From NCBI GenBank assembly GCA_050181295.1, contig JBFXDI010000009.1, forward strand, positions 1 to 54,389: 54,389 nucleotides of DNA, read 5' to 3'. Under the pieces are notes generated by a model. That model had not been told where the DNA came from. It searched no databases and saw nothing but the letters and a program-made list of their open reading frames with translations. Within the stretch, counting starts at the first letter, position 1. Each line of letters begins with the position of its first letter. Of this stretch, positions 27,136-37,431 are shown piece after piece. Source of the stretch: JBFXDI01 sp050181295 (GTDB taxonomy: Bacteria > Pseudomonadota > Alphaproteobacteria > Rhizobiales > Aestuariivirgaceae). The position numbers and the translations under genes are program-made.

Positions 27136-28042
27136 CGCGCCGCCTGAACGCGTCGAAGTCGCGCCGGGTGACCTCGATCTCCTCCTGCAGCCAGAGGCGG
27201 AAACTTCTCGCGGTCTCGGATTCCCGCGAACCCTTGGCGCGCACCAGATAATACTGGCCCGCGTCCTCGACATCGATCGAGAACGGCCGCACGAGCCTCC
27301 CCGACAGCAGCGCCTCGGTGCACAGGATCTGATCGCCGAGCGCAAAACCCTGGCCGGCCTCCGCCGCCTCGATCGCGAGATGGGCCTGGAACGTCGCGCC
27401 CCGCGCATCGGCGCTCAGCTCGACGCCGGCCCTGGCGAGCCAGTTTCGCCAGTGCTGCTTGTGCTGCTCGTGCAGGAGAGGGAAGCTCGCGAGATCCTTC
27501 GGGGAGAGGCCATGGATGCCGTCGATGAGCCTTGGACTGCACACCGGGAAATTCAGCGACTCCGACAGCCTGACCGCCTCGACATCGCTCCAGGCGCCGC
27601 CGCCGTAGCGAAGACCGGTATCGGCCTCGCCGGACCGGAAGTCCGCGAGCCTTGCATCCGGATCGACCTGCATCTCGATGTCCGGATGAAGCTCCGAAAA
27701 CTGGCCGAGGCGCGGAACCAGCCAGCGGGACGCCATGGCCGGCTCGACGGAGACGACTAGCCGCTTCGAGTGTGGGCGCAGCAGGGCCTGGGTCGCGCCG
27801 GCGAGCGCATCGAAGAGGGGCGTCACCTCGGCGCCGTAACGCTGCCCTGCCTCGGTCAGCGTCACGCCGCGCCGTGTACGGACGAAGAGCTCGCGCCCAA
27901 GCCATTTCTCGAGATCGCGGATGTGACGGCTGACGGCGGCATGCGTGACGCAGAGCTCGTCGGCGGCGGCCGTGAAGCTCGAATGCCGGGCGGCCGCCTC
28001 GAAGGCGCGAACGGCGTTGAGCGAGGGCAGGCGGCGGGCCAT
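27128..28042 (-). CDS. LysR-family regulator, GcvA-like
   Basis: Regulator of 304 residues in the GcvA/AmpR subgroup: LPSLNAVRAFEAAARHSSFT, then helix-turn-helix VTHAAVSRHIRDLE, the LFVRTRRGVTLTEAG wing, and the effector domain from LVVSVEPAMASRWLVPRL. GcvA-type members control glycine cleavage or beta-lactamase genes, but neither is adjacent. Downstream of its start lies a 171-bp gap and a small plus-strand frame (28214-28465), so any local target is unclear. The 3' end is shared with the ilvC terminator. Confidence 0.87.
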   Translation of the reverse strand: MARRLPSLNAVRAFEAAARHSSFTAAADELCVTHAAVSRHIRDLEKWLGRELFVRTRRGVTLTEAGQRYGAEVTPLFDALAGATQALLRPHSKRLVVSVEPAMASRWLVPRLGQFSELHPDIEMQVDPDARLADFRSGEADTGLRYGGGAWSDVEAVRLSESLNFPVCSPRLIDGIHGLSPKDLASFPLLHEQHKQHWRNWLARAGVELSADARGATFQAHLAIEAAEAGQGFALGDQILCTEALLSGRLVRPFSIDVEDAGQYYLVRAKGSRESETARSFRLWLQEEIEVTRRDFDAFRRREK

Positions 28043-28213
28043 CAGGCAATCCTACTCAGAGAACCACGACCATAGCGTGGGGAAGCTGAACGGTTGCTGC
28101 AAGGGCCTGCCTCCTGACACAACAAATGGTCACAACAGCCGTAGCTTAATGCCGTTTGTCATGGCGCAGGCCATCCATAGGCTTCAGGGCAATGAAGCGA
28201 ATGGAGGCCCTCC

Positions 28214-28465
28214 ATGAACTGGATCTTCAATGACTATGCCGATGTCTATGACGTCGCGATGCTCGGCTCCTGGCGCGGCGAACGTCGAAACGAGCTCCGC
28301 CGCGAGCAGGATCTCGGCGACGCCGGCACGGACGCATCGTGCGAGGCAAAGCCTCCCGGACCGAAAGCGACGCTCCACGCCTTCGCACGGCTGACGGCCT
28401 TGCGGGATGCGATGAACAGCATCAGCTCCGCGATGCGACGGTTGAGCGCCAGCGCCCCATCGTGA
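28214..28465 (+). CDS. Small hypothetical protein, 83 residues
   Basis: I do not recognise this family. The frame begins MNWIFNDYADVYDVAMLGSW behind a clear GGAGG, and the first 30 residues look protein-like (aromatic and acidic), after which it becomes Arg/Ala-rich as chance frames do here. The ribosome site and start codon lie within ATGGAGG-C-CCTCCAT, a perfect 7-bp hairpin that could mask initiation. It may be a genuine small gene controlled by the divergent LysR gene, or the remnant of a longer one. Confidence 0.35.
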   Translation: MNWIFNDYADVYDVAMLGSWRGERRNELRREQDLGDAGTDASCEAKPPGPKATLHAFARLTALRDAMNSISSAMRRLSASAPS

Positions 28466-28477
28466 CGAGGCAAGCTG

Positions 28478-29065
28478 TCAGCGCCGGAGATCGAGGATGT
28501 CGAGCTTCGACTCGTGCTTCGGCAAGGGGAGCTCCAGGCGAAGCCGGTTCTTTTCCGGCCGGAAGGCATAGGCGACGTCGTCCTGGTCCGGATCGTCGCC
28601 ATAGGCGCGGGGCTTCTCGTAGTCGTAGTGGCCGGCGCCGATGAAGATCATGCGCGTCTCGCCGTCGTCGAAGAAGCGGCCGGTGAGGCGCTGCGAGCCC
28701 GTGAGCTTCTCGAGCCGCCAGCCGGAGCCATCGTCGGTGATGCGGCATTTGAACCAGCCATAGACCACAAGCGGCAGGAGCCCACCGACCTTGATGGTGC
28801 GGCAGCGCCAGTCGCCACGCGGATCGAAGCCTGTGCGCACGCTCAGAGGCTCGCCCTTCAGCACCTCTTCTAGGATGTCGAGATCCGCATTGTCGCCGCC
28901 GGCGCGCGCTTCGTTGAGGGCGGAGGCCCGCGTCGCCTCGTAGGAGTCGAGCCGCTTGCCGTCCTCGGGCTTCAGGATCTTCAGGATCTCGCCGTCGGCC
29001 CTTGCCGGCCCGGCGATCGCGAGCGCCCCCAGAACGACGACCCAGAATGCACGATGGATGCGCAT
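28478..29065 (-). CDS. Exported DUF4893-type protein
   Basis: Predicted periplasmic protein of 195 residues. Signal peptide MRIHRAFWVVVLGALAIAG with cleavage after PARA. The mature part contains GDWRCRTIKVGG, VVYGWFKCRI (two Cys likely disulfide-linked), LEKLTGSQRLTGRF and a C-terminal LRLELPLPKHESKLDILDLRR, a layout I associate with DUF4893 proteins of Rhizobiales and Sphingomonads. The start follows AAGGAGCAGTCC. The function is unknown. It is divergent from the GNAT gene by 70 bp. Confidence 0.72.
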   Translation of the reverse strand: MRIHRAFWVVVLGALAIAGPARADGEILKILKPEDGKRLDSYEATRASALNEARAGGDNADLDILEEVLKGEPLSVRTGFDPRGDWRCRTIKVGGLLPLVVYGWFKCRITDDGSGWRLEKLTGSQRLTGRFFDDGETRMIFIGAGHYDYEKPRAYGDDPDQDDVAYAFRPEKNRLRLELPLPKHESKLDILDLRR

Positions 29066-29135
29066 GGACTGCTCCTTGCCTTTGACCGTCCCGCTCTGTA
29101 GGCCGATCTGGCCCAGGGACGAAGGACCTTGATGG

Positions 29136-29603
29136 ATGACGGGCACATTTTCAATCCGCCCGGCAGAGGCGGCGGACGCCGCCGCGCTGACGAGGCTGGC
29201 GCTCCGCTCCAAGGCGTCGAACGGCTATGACGAGGCCTTCATGCGCGCCTGCGAGGCGGAACTCACCTACACCGCCCTAACGATCGCGGGCGGAGACACC
29301 TGGGTGGCGGAAGACGCTGACGGTCGCCTGCTCGGCTTCTTCGACCTGCGCCCCCAAGGGGACGGGGCGGAGGTCTTCGCGATGTTCGTGGAGCCCGGCG
29401 CCAAGCGGTCCGGCCTCGGCCGCGCGCTCTGGGCGAAGCTCGAGGACTGCGCGCGCCGGCGTGGCATCGCCCGCATCGGGCTCGATTCCGATCCGAATGC
29501 GGTCGCCTTCTATAGCGCCATGGGCATGCGCATCACAGGCTCCTCGCCCTCGGGCTCCATTCCCGGCCGCTTCCTGCCGCGCATGGAGAAGGCGATCGGC
29601 TGA
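29136..29603 (+). CDS. GNAT-family N-acetyltransferase
   Basis: Acetyl-CoA-dependent transferase of 155 residues. The fold elements are visible: FSIRPAEAADAAALTRLALR at the N-terminus, WVAEDADGRLLGFFDLRP (strand 4), VFAMFVEPGAKRSGLGRALW (strand 4-5 with the acetyl-CoA pyrophosphate loop R-x2-GLG-x-A) and the GLDSDPNAVAFYSAMGM ending. The substrate is unknown. An out-of-frame ATG lies 4 bp earlier. Stops of this gene and the convergent extensin-like gene are 12 bp apart. Confidence 0.86.
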   Translation: MTGTFSIRPAEAADAAALTRLALRSKASNGYDEAFMRACEAELTYTALTIAGGDTWVAEDADGRLLGFFDLRPQGDGAEVFAMFVEPGAKRSGLGRALWAKLEDCARRRGIARIGLDSDPNAVAFYSAMGMRITGSSPSGSIPGRFLPRMEKAIG

Positions 29604-29615
29604 TCTTCGCTCGCC

Positions 29616-30260
29616 TCAGCGGCAATACTTGCCGCGGCCGGCCTTGCGATAGGCGAGGTCGAGGTGGAAGTGGTCGCCGTGATGGCGGTCGGAGCCGGGG
29701 CCGAGCACAGTATTGAAGTGGTCGCAGGATTCCGACCTCACCTCGCGCAGGAAGTCGCGCTCGTCCGAGGAGCCGCGCCAGCCGTTCTGAACCGTGACGC
29801 TGCGCCCGCTCGCGAGCGTGAACTCCGCGATATCGATGGCGTTGCCGAAGCCGTGCTCACTCATCTTGGAGCCCCGGACACTGTTGCGGGCGCGACAGGA
29901 ATAGGAGGCGGCGACCCGCACCGCCACCACCGGCTCGCCGAAGCTCGACTGGGCGGCCGGCTGCACGACATCCTGCATCCACTCGCCGACCGCGTCGACG
30001 GCGCCGCAGTTCATGGTGGCGCCGTTCTTCAGCGTCACGCCGGCGATCTCGCTCATGCGCCAGGGATTCGGCACCATGCAGCCGTTGCCCCGGTCGATGG
30101 GGCTCATCTGCTCGCCGATCCCGATGTCGCGCGGGTCGACACTGCAGGAGGCGGAGGGTGGCACGAGGCCCTTGGTGGTGAATTCCGGGGTCGAGGAGGA
30201 ACAGGCGACGAGCCCGCCCGCCGCCAGCGCCACGAGCACGTGGCGCGACACACGCGACAT
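29616..30260 (-). CDS. Extensin-like lipoprotein with LAS-metallopeptidase motifs
   Basis: Predicted lipoprotein of about 214 residues. The signal RHVLVALAAGGLVACSSS carries a lipobox with Cys about 21 residues in. The mature part matches the extensin-like C-terminal family common in Rhizobiales: GATMNCGAVDAVGEWMQDVV, then SEHGFGNAIDIAEF and HHGDHFHLDLAYRK. The last two look like the H-x6-D and HxH zinc motifs of LAS/M15 D,D-peptidases, so a peptidoglycan amidase or carboxypeptidase role is inferred. Four to six Cys may form disulfides. ATGs at 30266 and 30284 are alternative starts. Confidence 0.8.
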   Translation of the reverse strand: MSRVSRHVLVALAAGGLVACSSSTPEFTTKGLVPPSASCSVDPRDIGIGEQMSPIDRGNGCMVPNPWRMSEIAGVTLKNGATMNCGAVDAVGEWMQDVVQPAAQSSFGEPVVAVRVAASYSCRARNSVRGSKMSEHGFGNAIDIAEFTLASGRSVTVQNGWRGSSDERDFLREVRSESCDHFNTVLGPGSDRHHGDHFHLDLAYRKAGRGKYCR

Positions 30261-30382
30261 ACACATACCTGCACGTCCCCTCATCGGCCGTCCGGGGCAA
30301 AATCCTAGGCGAGGAGCGTAAACAATCGCTTTCACTGCATTTTTTCTGGCGCGAGGGCGTGCCGAATGGCACAAAGACGGGC

Positions 30383-32206
30383 ATGGGAAGCATCGCCACA
30401 ATCAATATTCTCCTGTTATCGGGATCGCTTCTCGTTCTCATAGGAATTTGCTCTAGTCTCGTCGCCAACCGTTTCGGCACGCCGCTGCTGCTCGTCTTTC
30501 TCGGCATCGGCATGCTGGTGGGCGAGGACGGGCCAATCGGCCTCCCGTTCAACGACTACGAACTCACCTATTTCATCGGCTCACTGGCTCTCGCCATCAT
30601 CCTCTTCGACGGCGGTCTTCGGACCAAGATGTCGGCGTTCCGGTCGGTGCTCACGCCGTCGGTCGTCCTGGCAACGGTCGGCGTGATCATAACGGCCGCG
30701 CTCACGGGCGCCGCGGCCTTTCACCTGCTCGACCAGCTCACGCCCGTGGAGGCTCTGCTGCTCGGCAGCACCGTCGCCTCGACCGATGCCGCCGCCGTCT
30801 TCTTCCTGCTGCGCTCGACCGGGACACAGCTTCAGCCGCGGATCGGCACGCTGCTGGAGATCGAGTCCGGCACCAACGATCCCGTGGCCATGTTCCTCAC
30901 CATCGTGCTGACGGAACTCGTCATCGCCGGCTTCTGGGCGCCGGGATGGACGGTTCTCGTCCAGCTCGCGCAGCAGGCCACGATCGGCTCCGCCTTCGGC
31001 GTCGCCGGCGGATTCCTGGTGGTATGGCTCCTCAACCGCGTCGAGATGCCCGGCGGGCTGCATCCGCTCTTCGCCGTCGCCACCGCCGTACTGATCTACG
31101 GCGTCACCGCCACCTTCGACGGCAGCGGCCTGCTCGCGACCTACCTGGCGGGCTTCGTGGTCGCCAACCGGCCGACCCGCGCCTATCCCTCGATCGTCGC
31201 GTTCCACGACGCGGCGACCTGGCTCTGCCAGATCGGCATGTTCCTGGTGCTGGGCCTGCTGGTCACGCCGAGCGCCCTCATGCAATACGCCGTGCCGGGC
31301 CTCGCCATCGCGCTCTTTCTCACCTTCATCGCGCGGCCCGCGGCCATCTGGCTCTGCCTCACGCCGCTCGGCTTCACGGCCAAGGAAATGACGTTCGTCT
31401 CCTGGGTGGGCCTGCGCGGGGCGGTGTCGATCTTCCTTGCCGCCATTCCCACCCTGGCGCAGGTGCCGCATGCCGGCCTCTACTTCAACATCGCCTTCTT
31501 CATCGTGCTGTTCTCGCTCCTGGTGCAGGGATGGACCATCAACCCGATGGCGCGCTGGCTCGGCGTGACGATGCGGCGGCCGCCGCCGGCCGTGAACCGG
31601 GTCGAGCTCGACATTCCGGGGCAGGTCGAGCAGGAAATGGTCGGCTACCCGGTCGCTTCGGACAGCATCGTGCTCGGCCTCACGCGCCTGCCCGCCTGGG
31701 CGCGGCTGGTGCTCGTGGTGCGGGACGAGGAAATTCTCGACGCCGCGGCTGCGAGCGTGCTGCAGGCGGGCGACTATGCCTATTTCCTCGTGCCGCGCGA
31801 GCGGCTACCGCGCCTCGACCGGCTGTTCGGGGCGAGCGCCGACCTCAGCCGCCGCCAGCTCGGGCAGTTCGGCGAACTTGCCATCAATGGCGATGCGTCG
31901 CTCTCCGAAGTGGCGCAGCTCTATGAGCTGGACGTGCCGCTGGAGGAAGCCGGGAAGACCGTGGCGCAGTTCCTCGAAAGCCACATCAAGGGCCGGCCGC
32001 AGCCCGGCAACCGGCTGCCGCTCGGGCGCGCCACGCTGGTCGTGCGCGGGGTGGAGGAGGGGCACGTGCTGCGCGCCGGCCTGCAGCTCGAGGAGCTGAT
32101 CGACACGCCGATCGCGCAGGCGCTGGCGCGGCGCGCAAGGCTCGATACGCTGCCGGGCCGGGCGCGCAATGTCCTGGGCTGGCTCAGGGGCAACGTGAAA
32201 GGCTGA
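30383..32206 (+). CDS. cvrA: K+/H+ antiporter CvrA/NhaP2 type
   Basis: CPA1-family antiporter that exports K+ and keeps cell volume, about 607 residues. About 12-13 helices start at INILLLSGSLLVLIGIC; the ion-site motif STDAAAVFFLL and GTNDPVAMF are present, as is SWVGLRGAVSIFLA. The cytoplasmic part has a TrkA-C domain (about 400-485, ending AGDYAYFLVP) and a CorC/HlyC-like module (LPLGRATLVVRGVEEGHV), as in CvrA. The ATG was chosen for fit to the family; a GTG eight codons earlier (30359) is possible. Together with Kup it gives import and export of K+ in one region. Confidence 0.9.
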   Translation: MGSIATINILLLSGSLLVLIGICSSLVANRFGTPLLLVFLGIGMLVGEDGPIGLPFNDYELTYFIGSLALAIILFDGGLRTKMSAFRSVLTPSVVLATVGVIITAALTGAAAFHLLDQLTPVEALLLGSTVASTDAAAVFFLLRSTGTQLQPRIGTLLEIESGTNDPVAMFLTIVLTELVIAGFWAPGWTVLVQLAQQATIGSAFGVAGGFLVVWLLNRVEMPGGLHPLFAVATAVLIYGVTATFDGSGLLATYLAGFVVANRPTRAYPSIVAFHDAATWLCQIGMFLVLGLLVTPSALMQYAVPGLAIALFLTFIARPAAIWLCLTPLGFTAKEMTFVSWVGLRGAVSIFLAAIPTLAQVPHAGLYFNIAFFIVLFSLLVQGWTINPMARWLGVTMRRPPPAVNRVELDIPGQVEQEMVGYPVASDSIVLGLTRLPAWARLVLVVRDEEILDAAAASVLQAGDYAYFLVPRERLPRLDRLFGASADLSRRQLGQFGELAINGDASLSEVAQLYELDVPLEEAGKTVAQFLESHIKGRPQPGNRLPLGRATLVVRGVEEGHVLRAGLQLEELIDTPIAQALARRARLDTLPGRARNVLGWLRGNVKG

Positions 32207-32220
32207 CCGTCGGGCCCGGG

Positions 32221-32241
32221 CTGGAGGTTCCGGCCCTCCAG
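32221..32241 (+). terminator. Hairpin after cvrA
   Basis: CTGGAGG and CCTCCAG form a perfect 7-bp stem with a 7-nt loop, 15 bp after the cvrA stop. There is no T-run, so termination by this element alone is uncertain. Confidence 0.4.
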
Positions 32242-32379
32242 TCCGCCGTTGCCTAACAAGCGATGGCCGTGCTACGCCCGCCGCGACTTCCGATCAGCCG
32301 CACAGGTCCGGGCGCGACGCGGGATATCGCATCGCAGGACCCGTGCCCGTACGCGGCCCAAGGGCCAGGGCACCCCGCC

Positions 32380-34209
<1,830 letters not shown>

Positions 34210-34213
34210 TGCC

Positions 34214-34909
34214 TTACCTGCAGGGCTCCGGCAGGCCGGCGTCCGGAATGCCGGATGTCTTGAGCGAGATGTCCGGCTTGTCCTTGCGGCAGTCGAACCC
34301 GCGGGCGAACTCGTCGGCATATTTGCGGGCGAGCGCGTTGGCTTCGGGGCTCGATCCTTCGACATAGGCCGTGTGGCAGGTATCCGGCCCAAGCCGCGTG
34401 ACGACCAGCCAGCTCTTGCGGCTGCCCTCGCCACCGCTCGTTACATGCCAGCGCAGGATGGCCGCGAAAGGCTCGCCGTCCGCCCGCCGCCATTCGACCT
34501 TGGCTCCGAGCGAATTGAAGGCCGCAAAGGTCTGGGTCATGGCGCACTGCGCCTCCGGGCGACGGCCGAACCCGACGAAGAACCGCAGGTCGCCCTCGGC
34601 CACGTGCACGGGGATGCCCGGAAGGCCGGCGCATTCGAGACGCCCGCCGTCCTCCGGCTCCGATGAGGGCTCGATCACGCGGCAGGCCTTGAGGTCGAGG
34701 TCGGTATAGACGCTGTCCAGCGTCTCGGCTGTGGCGGGCACGATGAGCGCCAGCAGGAGAAAAAGGATTGCCAGGTCACGGAACCTCGAAAGCCGCCACC
34801 CGTTTGCGGTGCAGGCGGACGACGAGTTCGCGGACGGCCTTCCATCGTGCCGGCGGTCCGTCGCTTCCGCTGCCTCACATCCCCAAGGAATGCACAAGGA
34901 GAGTCCCAT
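34214..34909 (-). CDS. Hypothetical secreted protein, start uncertain
   Basis: I do not recognise the family. A signal-peptide-like stretch DLAILFLLLALIVPATA precedes a mature region of about 165 residues with six Cys, including CRVIEPSSEPEDGGRLECAG, PEAQCAMTQTFAAFNSLGAK and the ending FARGFDCRKDKPDISLKTSG. The composition and Cys pairs suggest a periplasmic protein. No ATG, GTG or TTG lies just before the signal peptide. The nearest ATG (34909) shares the CCATGG palindrome with the divergent DUF892 start, which is implausible. A CTG at 34774 has GAGG nine bases upstream. Confidence 0.6.
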   Translation of the reverse strand: MGLSLCIPWGCEAAEATDRRHDGRPSANSSSACTANGWRLSRFRDLAILFLLLALIVPATAETLDSVYTDLDLKACRVIEPSSEPEDGGRLECAGLPGIPVHVAEGDLRFFVGFGRRPEAQCAMTQTFAAFNSLGAKVEWRRADGEPFAAILRWHVTSGGEGSRKSWLVVTRLGPDTCHTAYVEGSSPEANALARKYADEFARGFDCRKDKPDISLKTSGIPDAGLPEPCR

Positions 34910-35414
34910 GGGCTTTTTCTCCAAGGATATCGCGACGATGGACGATCTCTTCGTCCATACGCTCAGAGACATCTACTACGCCGAGATGCAGATCGTGAAG
35001 GCGCTGCCCGACATGGTCCAGAAGGCGACCGACCCCAAGCTCCGCCAAGGCTTCGAAAACCACCTGAGAGAGAGCGAAGGGCACGTCAAGCGCCTGGAGA
35101 AAGTGTTCGAGATGCATGGCGTGAAGGCCAAGGCCGTCAACTGCCCGGCGATCGACGGCATCCTCAAGGAGGCCAACGAGGTCGCGGGCGAGGTCGAGGA
35201 CAAGAAGGTTCTCGATGCGGCCCTGATCGCGGCCGCGCAGGCCGTCGAGCACTACGAGATCACCCGCTACGGCACCCTCATCGCCTGGGCGAAGCAGCTC
35301 GGACGCAGCGACTGCGCCTCGGTCCTGCAGCAGACCCTCGATGAGGAAAAGGCGACCGACAAGAAGCTGACGCAGATGGCGGAAAGCGCCGTCAACCAGA
35401 AGGCCGCGGCCTGA
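34908..35414 (+). CDS. DUF892 (YciE/YciF) ferritin-like protein
   Basis: Four-helix-bundle stress protein of 168 residues. The family pattern is clear: MGFFSKDIATMDDLFVHTLR, then DIYYAEMQIVKALPDMVQKA with the first Glu ligand, LRESEGHVKRLEKVFE (ExxH) and AVEHYEITRYGTLIAWAKQ with a second ExxH-like site, and QQTLDEEKATDKKLTQMAE at the end. These Glu/His pairs match a di-iron centre as in rubrerythrin relatives. YciF-type proteins are usually osmotic or general-stress induced. The start follows AAGGAGAGTCCC. A hairpin terminator lies about 20 bp after the stop. Confidence 0.9.
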   Translation: MGFFSKDIATMDDLFVHTLRDIYYAEMQIVKALPDMVQKATDPKLRQGFENHLRESEGHVKRLEKVFEMHGVKAKAVNCPAIDGILKEANEVAGEVEDKKVLDAALIAAAQAVEHYEITRYGTLIAWAKQLGRSDCASVLQQTLDEEKATDKKLTQMAESAVNQKAAA

Positions 35415-35436
35415 CGGTCCTCTGAGCGCCAGCAGC

Positions 35437-35470
35437 AGCCGCCCCCGCGGAAACCTTTCGCGGGGCGGCT
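35437..35470 (+). terminator. GC-rich hairpin after the DUF892 gene
   Basis: AGCCGCCCCCGCG pairs with CGCGGGGCGGCT, with one bulged base, around a loop rich in A and T. It is located 22 bp after the DUF892 stop and is the likely transcript end. Confidence 0.6.
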
Positions 35471-35491
35471 TCCACGCATGGCCAGGCTGCT

Positions 35492-35515
35492 GGTCCGGCT
35501 TGCAACGGCCGGACC
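35492..35515 (+). promoter_or_regulatory. Hairpin in the leuB upstream region
   Basis: GGTCCGGC and GCCGGACC form a perfect 8-bp stem about 47 bp before the leuB start. No leader peptide rich in Leu codons is visible, so the role, if any, is unknown. Confidence 0.3.
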
Positions 35516-35561
35516 GGCAGGCTAGGCAACCCCTTTCCTGTGAGAAGGGGATTTTCCGACC

Positions 35562-36674
35562 ATGGCGACACACAAGCTGCTGCTCCTTCCTGGCGACGGC
35601 ATCGGGGCCGAGGTGATGGAGGAGGTGAAGCGGCTCATCGCGTGGTTCAACCGGCGAGGTGTTGCGTCCTTCGAGACCGAGGAGGGGCTCGCGGGAGGCG
35701 CGGCCTACGATGCCCATGGCGAGGCGATCTCGGAAGCCGACATGGCCAAGGCCATGGCATGCGATGCCGTCATCTTCGGCGCCGTGGGCGGGCCCAAGTG
35801 GGACAGCGTCCCTTACGACAAGCGGCCGGAGGCAGGCCTCCTCAGGCTCCGCAAGGATCTGGCGCTCTATGCCAATCTGAGACCCGCCATCTGCTATCCG
35901 GCGCTCGCGGAAGCCTCCTCGCTCAAGCGCGAGGTGGTCGAGGGCCTCGACATCCTGATCGTGCGCGAGCTCACGGGCGGGGTCTATTTCGGGGAGCCGA
36001 AAACCATCACCGATCTCGGCAACGGGCAGAAGCGGGCCGTCGACACCCAGGTCTACGACACTTACGAGATCGAGCGGGTGTCGCGCGTCGCCTTCGAGCT
36101 TGCCCGCAAGCGCCGCAACCTCGTCCACTCGGCCGAGAAGCGCAACGTGATGAAATCCGGCGTGCTCTGGAACGAGGTGGTGACCAAGCTCCACAAGGAC
36201 GCTTACGCCGACGTTGAGCTGCAGCACATCCTCGCCGACAATTGCGGCATGCAGCTCGTGCGGTCGCCGAAGCAGTTCGACGTGATCGTCACCGACAACC
36301 TGTTCGGCGACGTGCTCTCCGACGTCGCCTCGATGCTCACCGGCTCGCTCGGCATGCTGCCCTCCGCCTCGCTCGGGGCGGCGGATGAGAAGACCGGCAA
36401 GCGCAAGGCCATGTACGAGCCCGTGCACGGCTCGGCGCCCGACATCGCCGGCCGCAGGCTCGCCAATCCCATCGCCATGATCGCCTCCTTCGGCATGGCG
36501 CTGCGCTATTCCTTCGACATGGGCGAATGGGCGGACCGGATCGACCAGGCCATCGCCCGCACGCTCGACAAGGGCATCCGCACCAACGACATCATGCAGC
36601 CCGGCATGCGCAACGCCGGAACCGACGAGATGGGCAAGGCGATCATCGAGGAACTCGAGGCGCTGGCGGCCTAG
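35562..36674 (+). CDS. leuB: 3-Isopropylmalate dehydrogenase LeuB
   Basis: NAD-dependent oxidative decarboxylation of 3-isopropylmalate in leucine synthesis. The 370 residues show LLLPGDGIGAEVMEEVKR, the substrate-binding Arg-rich PEAGLLRLRKDLALYANLRP, IVRELTGGVYFGEP with the active Tyr nearby, DKRNVMKSG-type KRNVMKSGVLW, metal-binding VTDNLFGDVLSDVASML, and GSAPDIAGRRLANP for NAD binding. leuC and leuD are not in the window. The MBL gene starts 2 bp after its stop, so the two are probably co-transcribed. Confidence 0.96.
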   Translation: MATHKLLLLPGDGIGAEVMEEVKRLIAWFNRRGVASFETEEGLAGGAAYDAHGEAISEADMAKAMACDAVIFGAVGGPKWDSVPYDKRPEAGLLRLRKDLALYANLRPAICYPALAEASSLKREVVEGLDILIVRELTGGVYFGEPKTITDLGNGQKRAVDTQVYDTYEIERVSRVAFELARKRRNLVHSAEKRNVMKSGVLWNEVVTKLHKDAYADVELQHILADNCGMQLVRSPKQFDVIVTDNLFGDVLSDVASMLTGSLGMLPSASLGAADEKTGKRKAMYEPVHGSAPDIAGRRLANPIAMIASFGMALRYSFDMGEWADRIDQAIARTLDKGIRTNDIMQPGMRNAGTDEMGKAIIEELEALAA

Positions 36675-36676
36675 AC

Positions 36677-37420
36677 ATGCTCAGGGTCGGCCCGCAGGAA
36701 TGGTACGAGACCGTCCGTTTCGCGGACGGCGTGACGCTCATCCACGAGCCCTGGATCAAGCCCTTCTACCGCTGCAACATCTGGCATGTCAGGGGGCGCG
36801 ACCGCGACCTCCTGTTCGATTCGGGCCTTGGACACTTCAGCCTCAGGCGACATGTGGGGCTGTTAAGCGAGCGTCCGCTCACGGCGGTGGCGAGCCACAC
36901 GCATTTCGACCATATCGGCTGCCATCACGAGTTCGAGGACCGCGGCGTGCATCGGGCCGAGGCCCCGATCCTCGCCGATCCGGCGAACGAGAAGACTCTT
37001 GCCGACAAGTACGCGACGGACGAGATGTTCGACCGCCTTCCCGAGGGCTGGGATGCGGCCGCCTATCGCATCGCGCCGGCGCCCGCCGGCAGGCTGCTCG
37101 AGGATGGCGACGGCATCGACCTCGGCGACCGGCATTTCCGCGTGGTGCACACGCCCGGCCATTCCCCCGGCGGCATCGGACTCCTCGAGGAGAGGACCGG
37201 CATCTTTCTCTCGGGCGACATCCTCTATGACGGGCCGCTGATCGACGATGCCTACCACTCCGACCGGGAGACCTATGCCCAGACCATGGAGCGGTTGCGG
37301 GAGCTGCCGGTGAGCGTCGTGCATGGCGGTCATTTCCCGTCCTTCGGGAAGACGCGCTTCGCGCAGCTCATCGAGGAGTATCTGGCGGCAAGACGGAAGC
37401 CCGGCTGCCACCTCGCCTAG
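36677..37420 (+). CDS. MBL-fold metallo-hydrolase
   Basis: Metallo-beta-lactamase-fold hydrolase of 247 residues. The zinc-binding motif is SHTHFDHIGCHHEF (HxHxDH); further ligands are in VVHTPGHSPGG, LSGDILYDGP and VVHGGHFPSF, so the full binuclear site is present. The N-terminus WYETVRFADGVTLIHEPW and the NIWHVRGRDRDLLFDSGLG strand are typical of glyoxalase-II/hydrolase-type members. Start ATG is 2 bp after the leuB stop, without a clear ribosome site, which suggests coupling to leuB. The substrate is unknown. Confidence 0.88.
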   Translation: MLRVGPQEWYETVRFADGVTLIHEPWIKPFYRCNIWHVRGRDRDLLFDSGLGHFSLRRHVGLLSERPLTAVASHTHFDHIGCHHEFEDRGVHRAEAPILADPANEKTLADKYATDEMFDRLPEGWDAAAYRIAPAPAGRLLEDGDGIDLGDRHFRVVHTPGHSPGGIGLLEERTGIFLSGDILYDGPLIDDAYHSDRETYAQTMERLRELPVSVVHGGHFPSFGKTRFAQLIEEYLAARRKPGCHLA

Positions 37421-37431
37421 AGGCGGATCCG

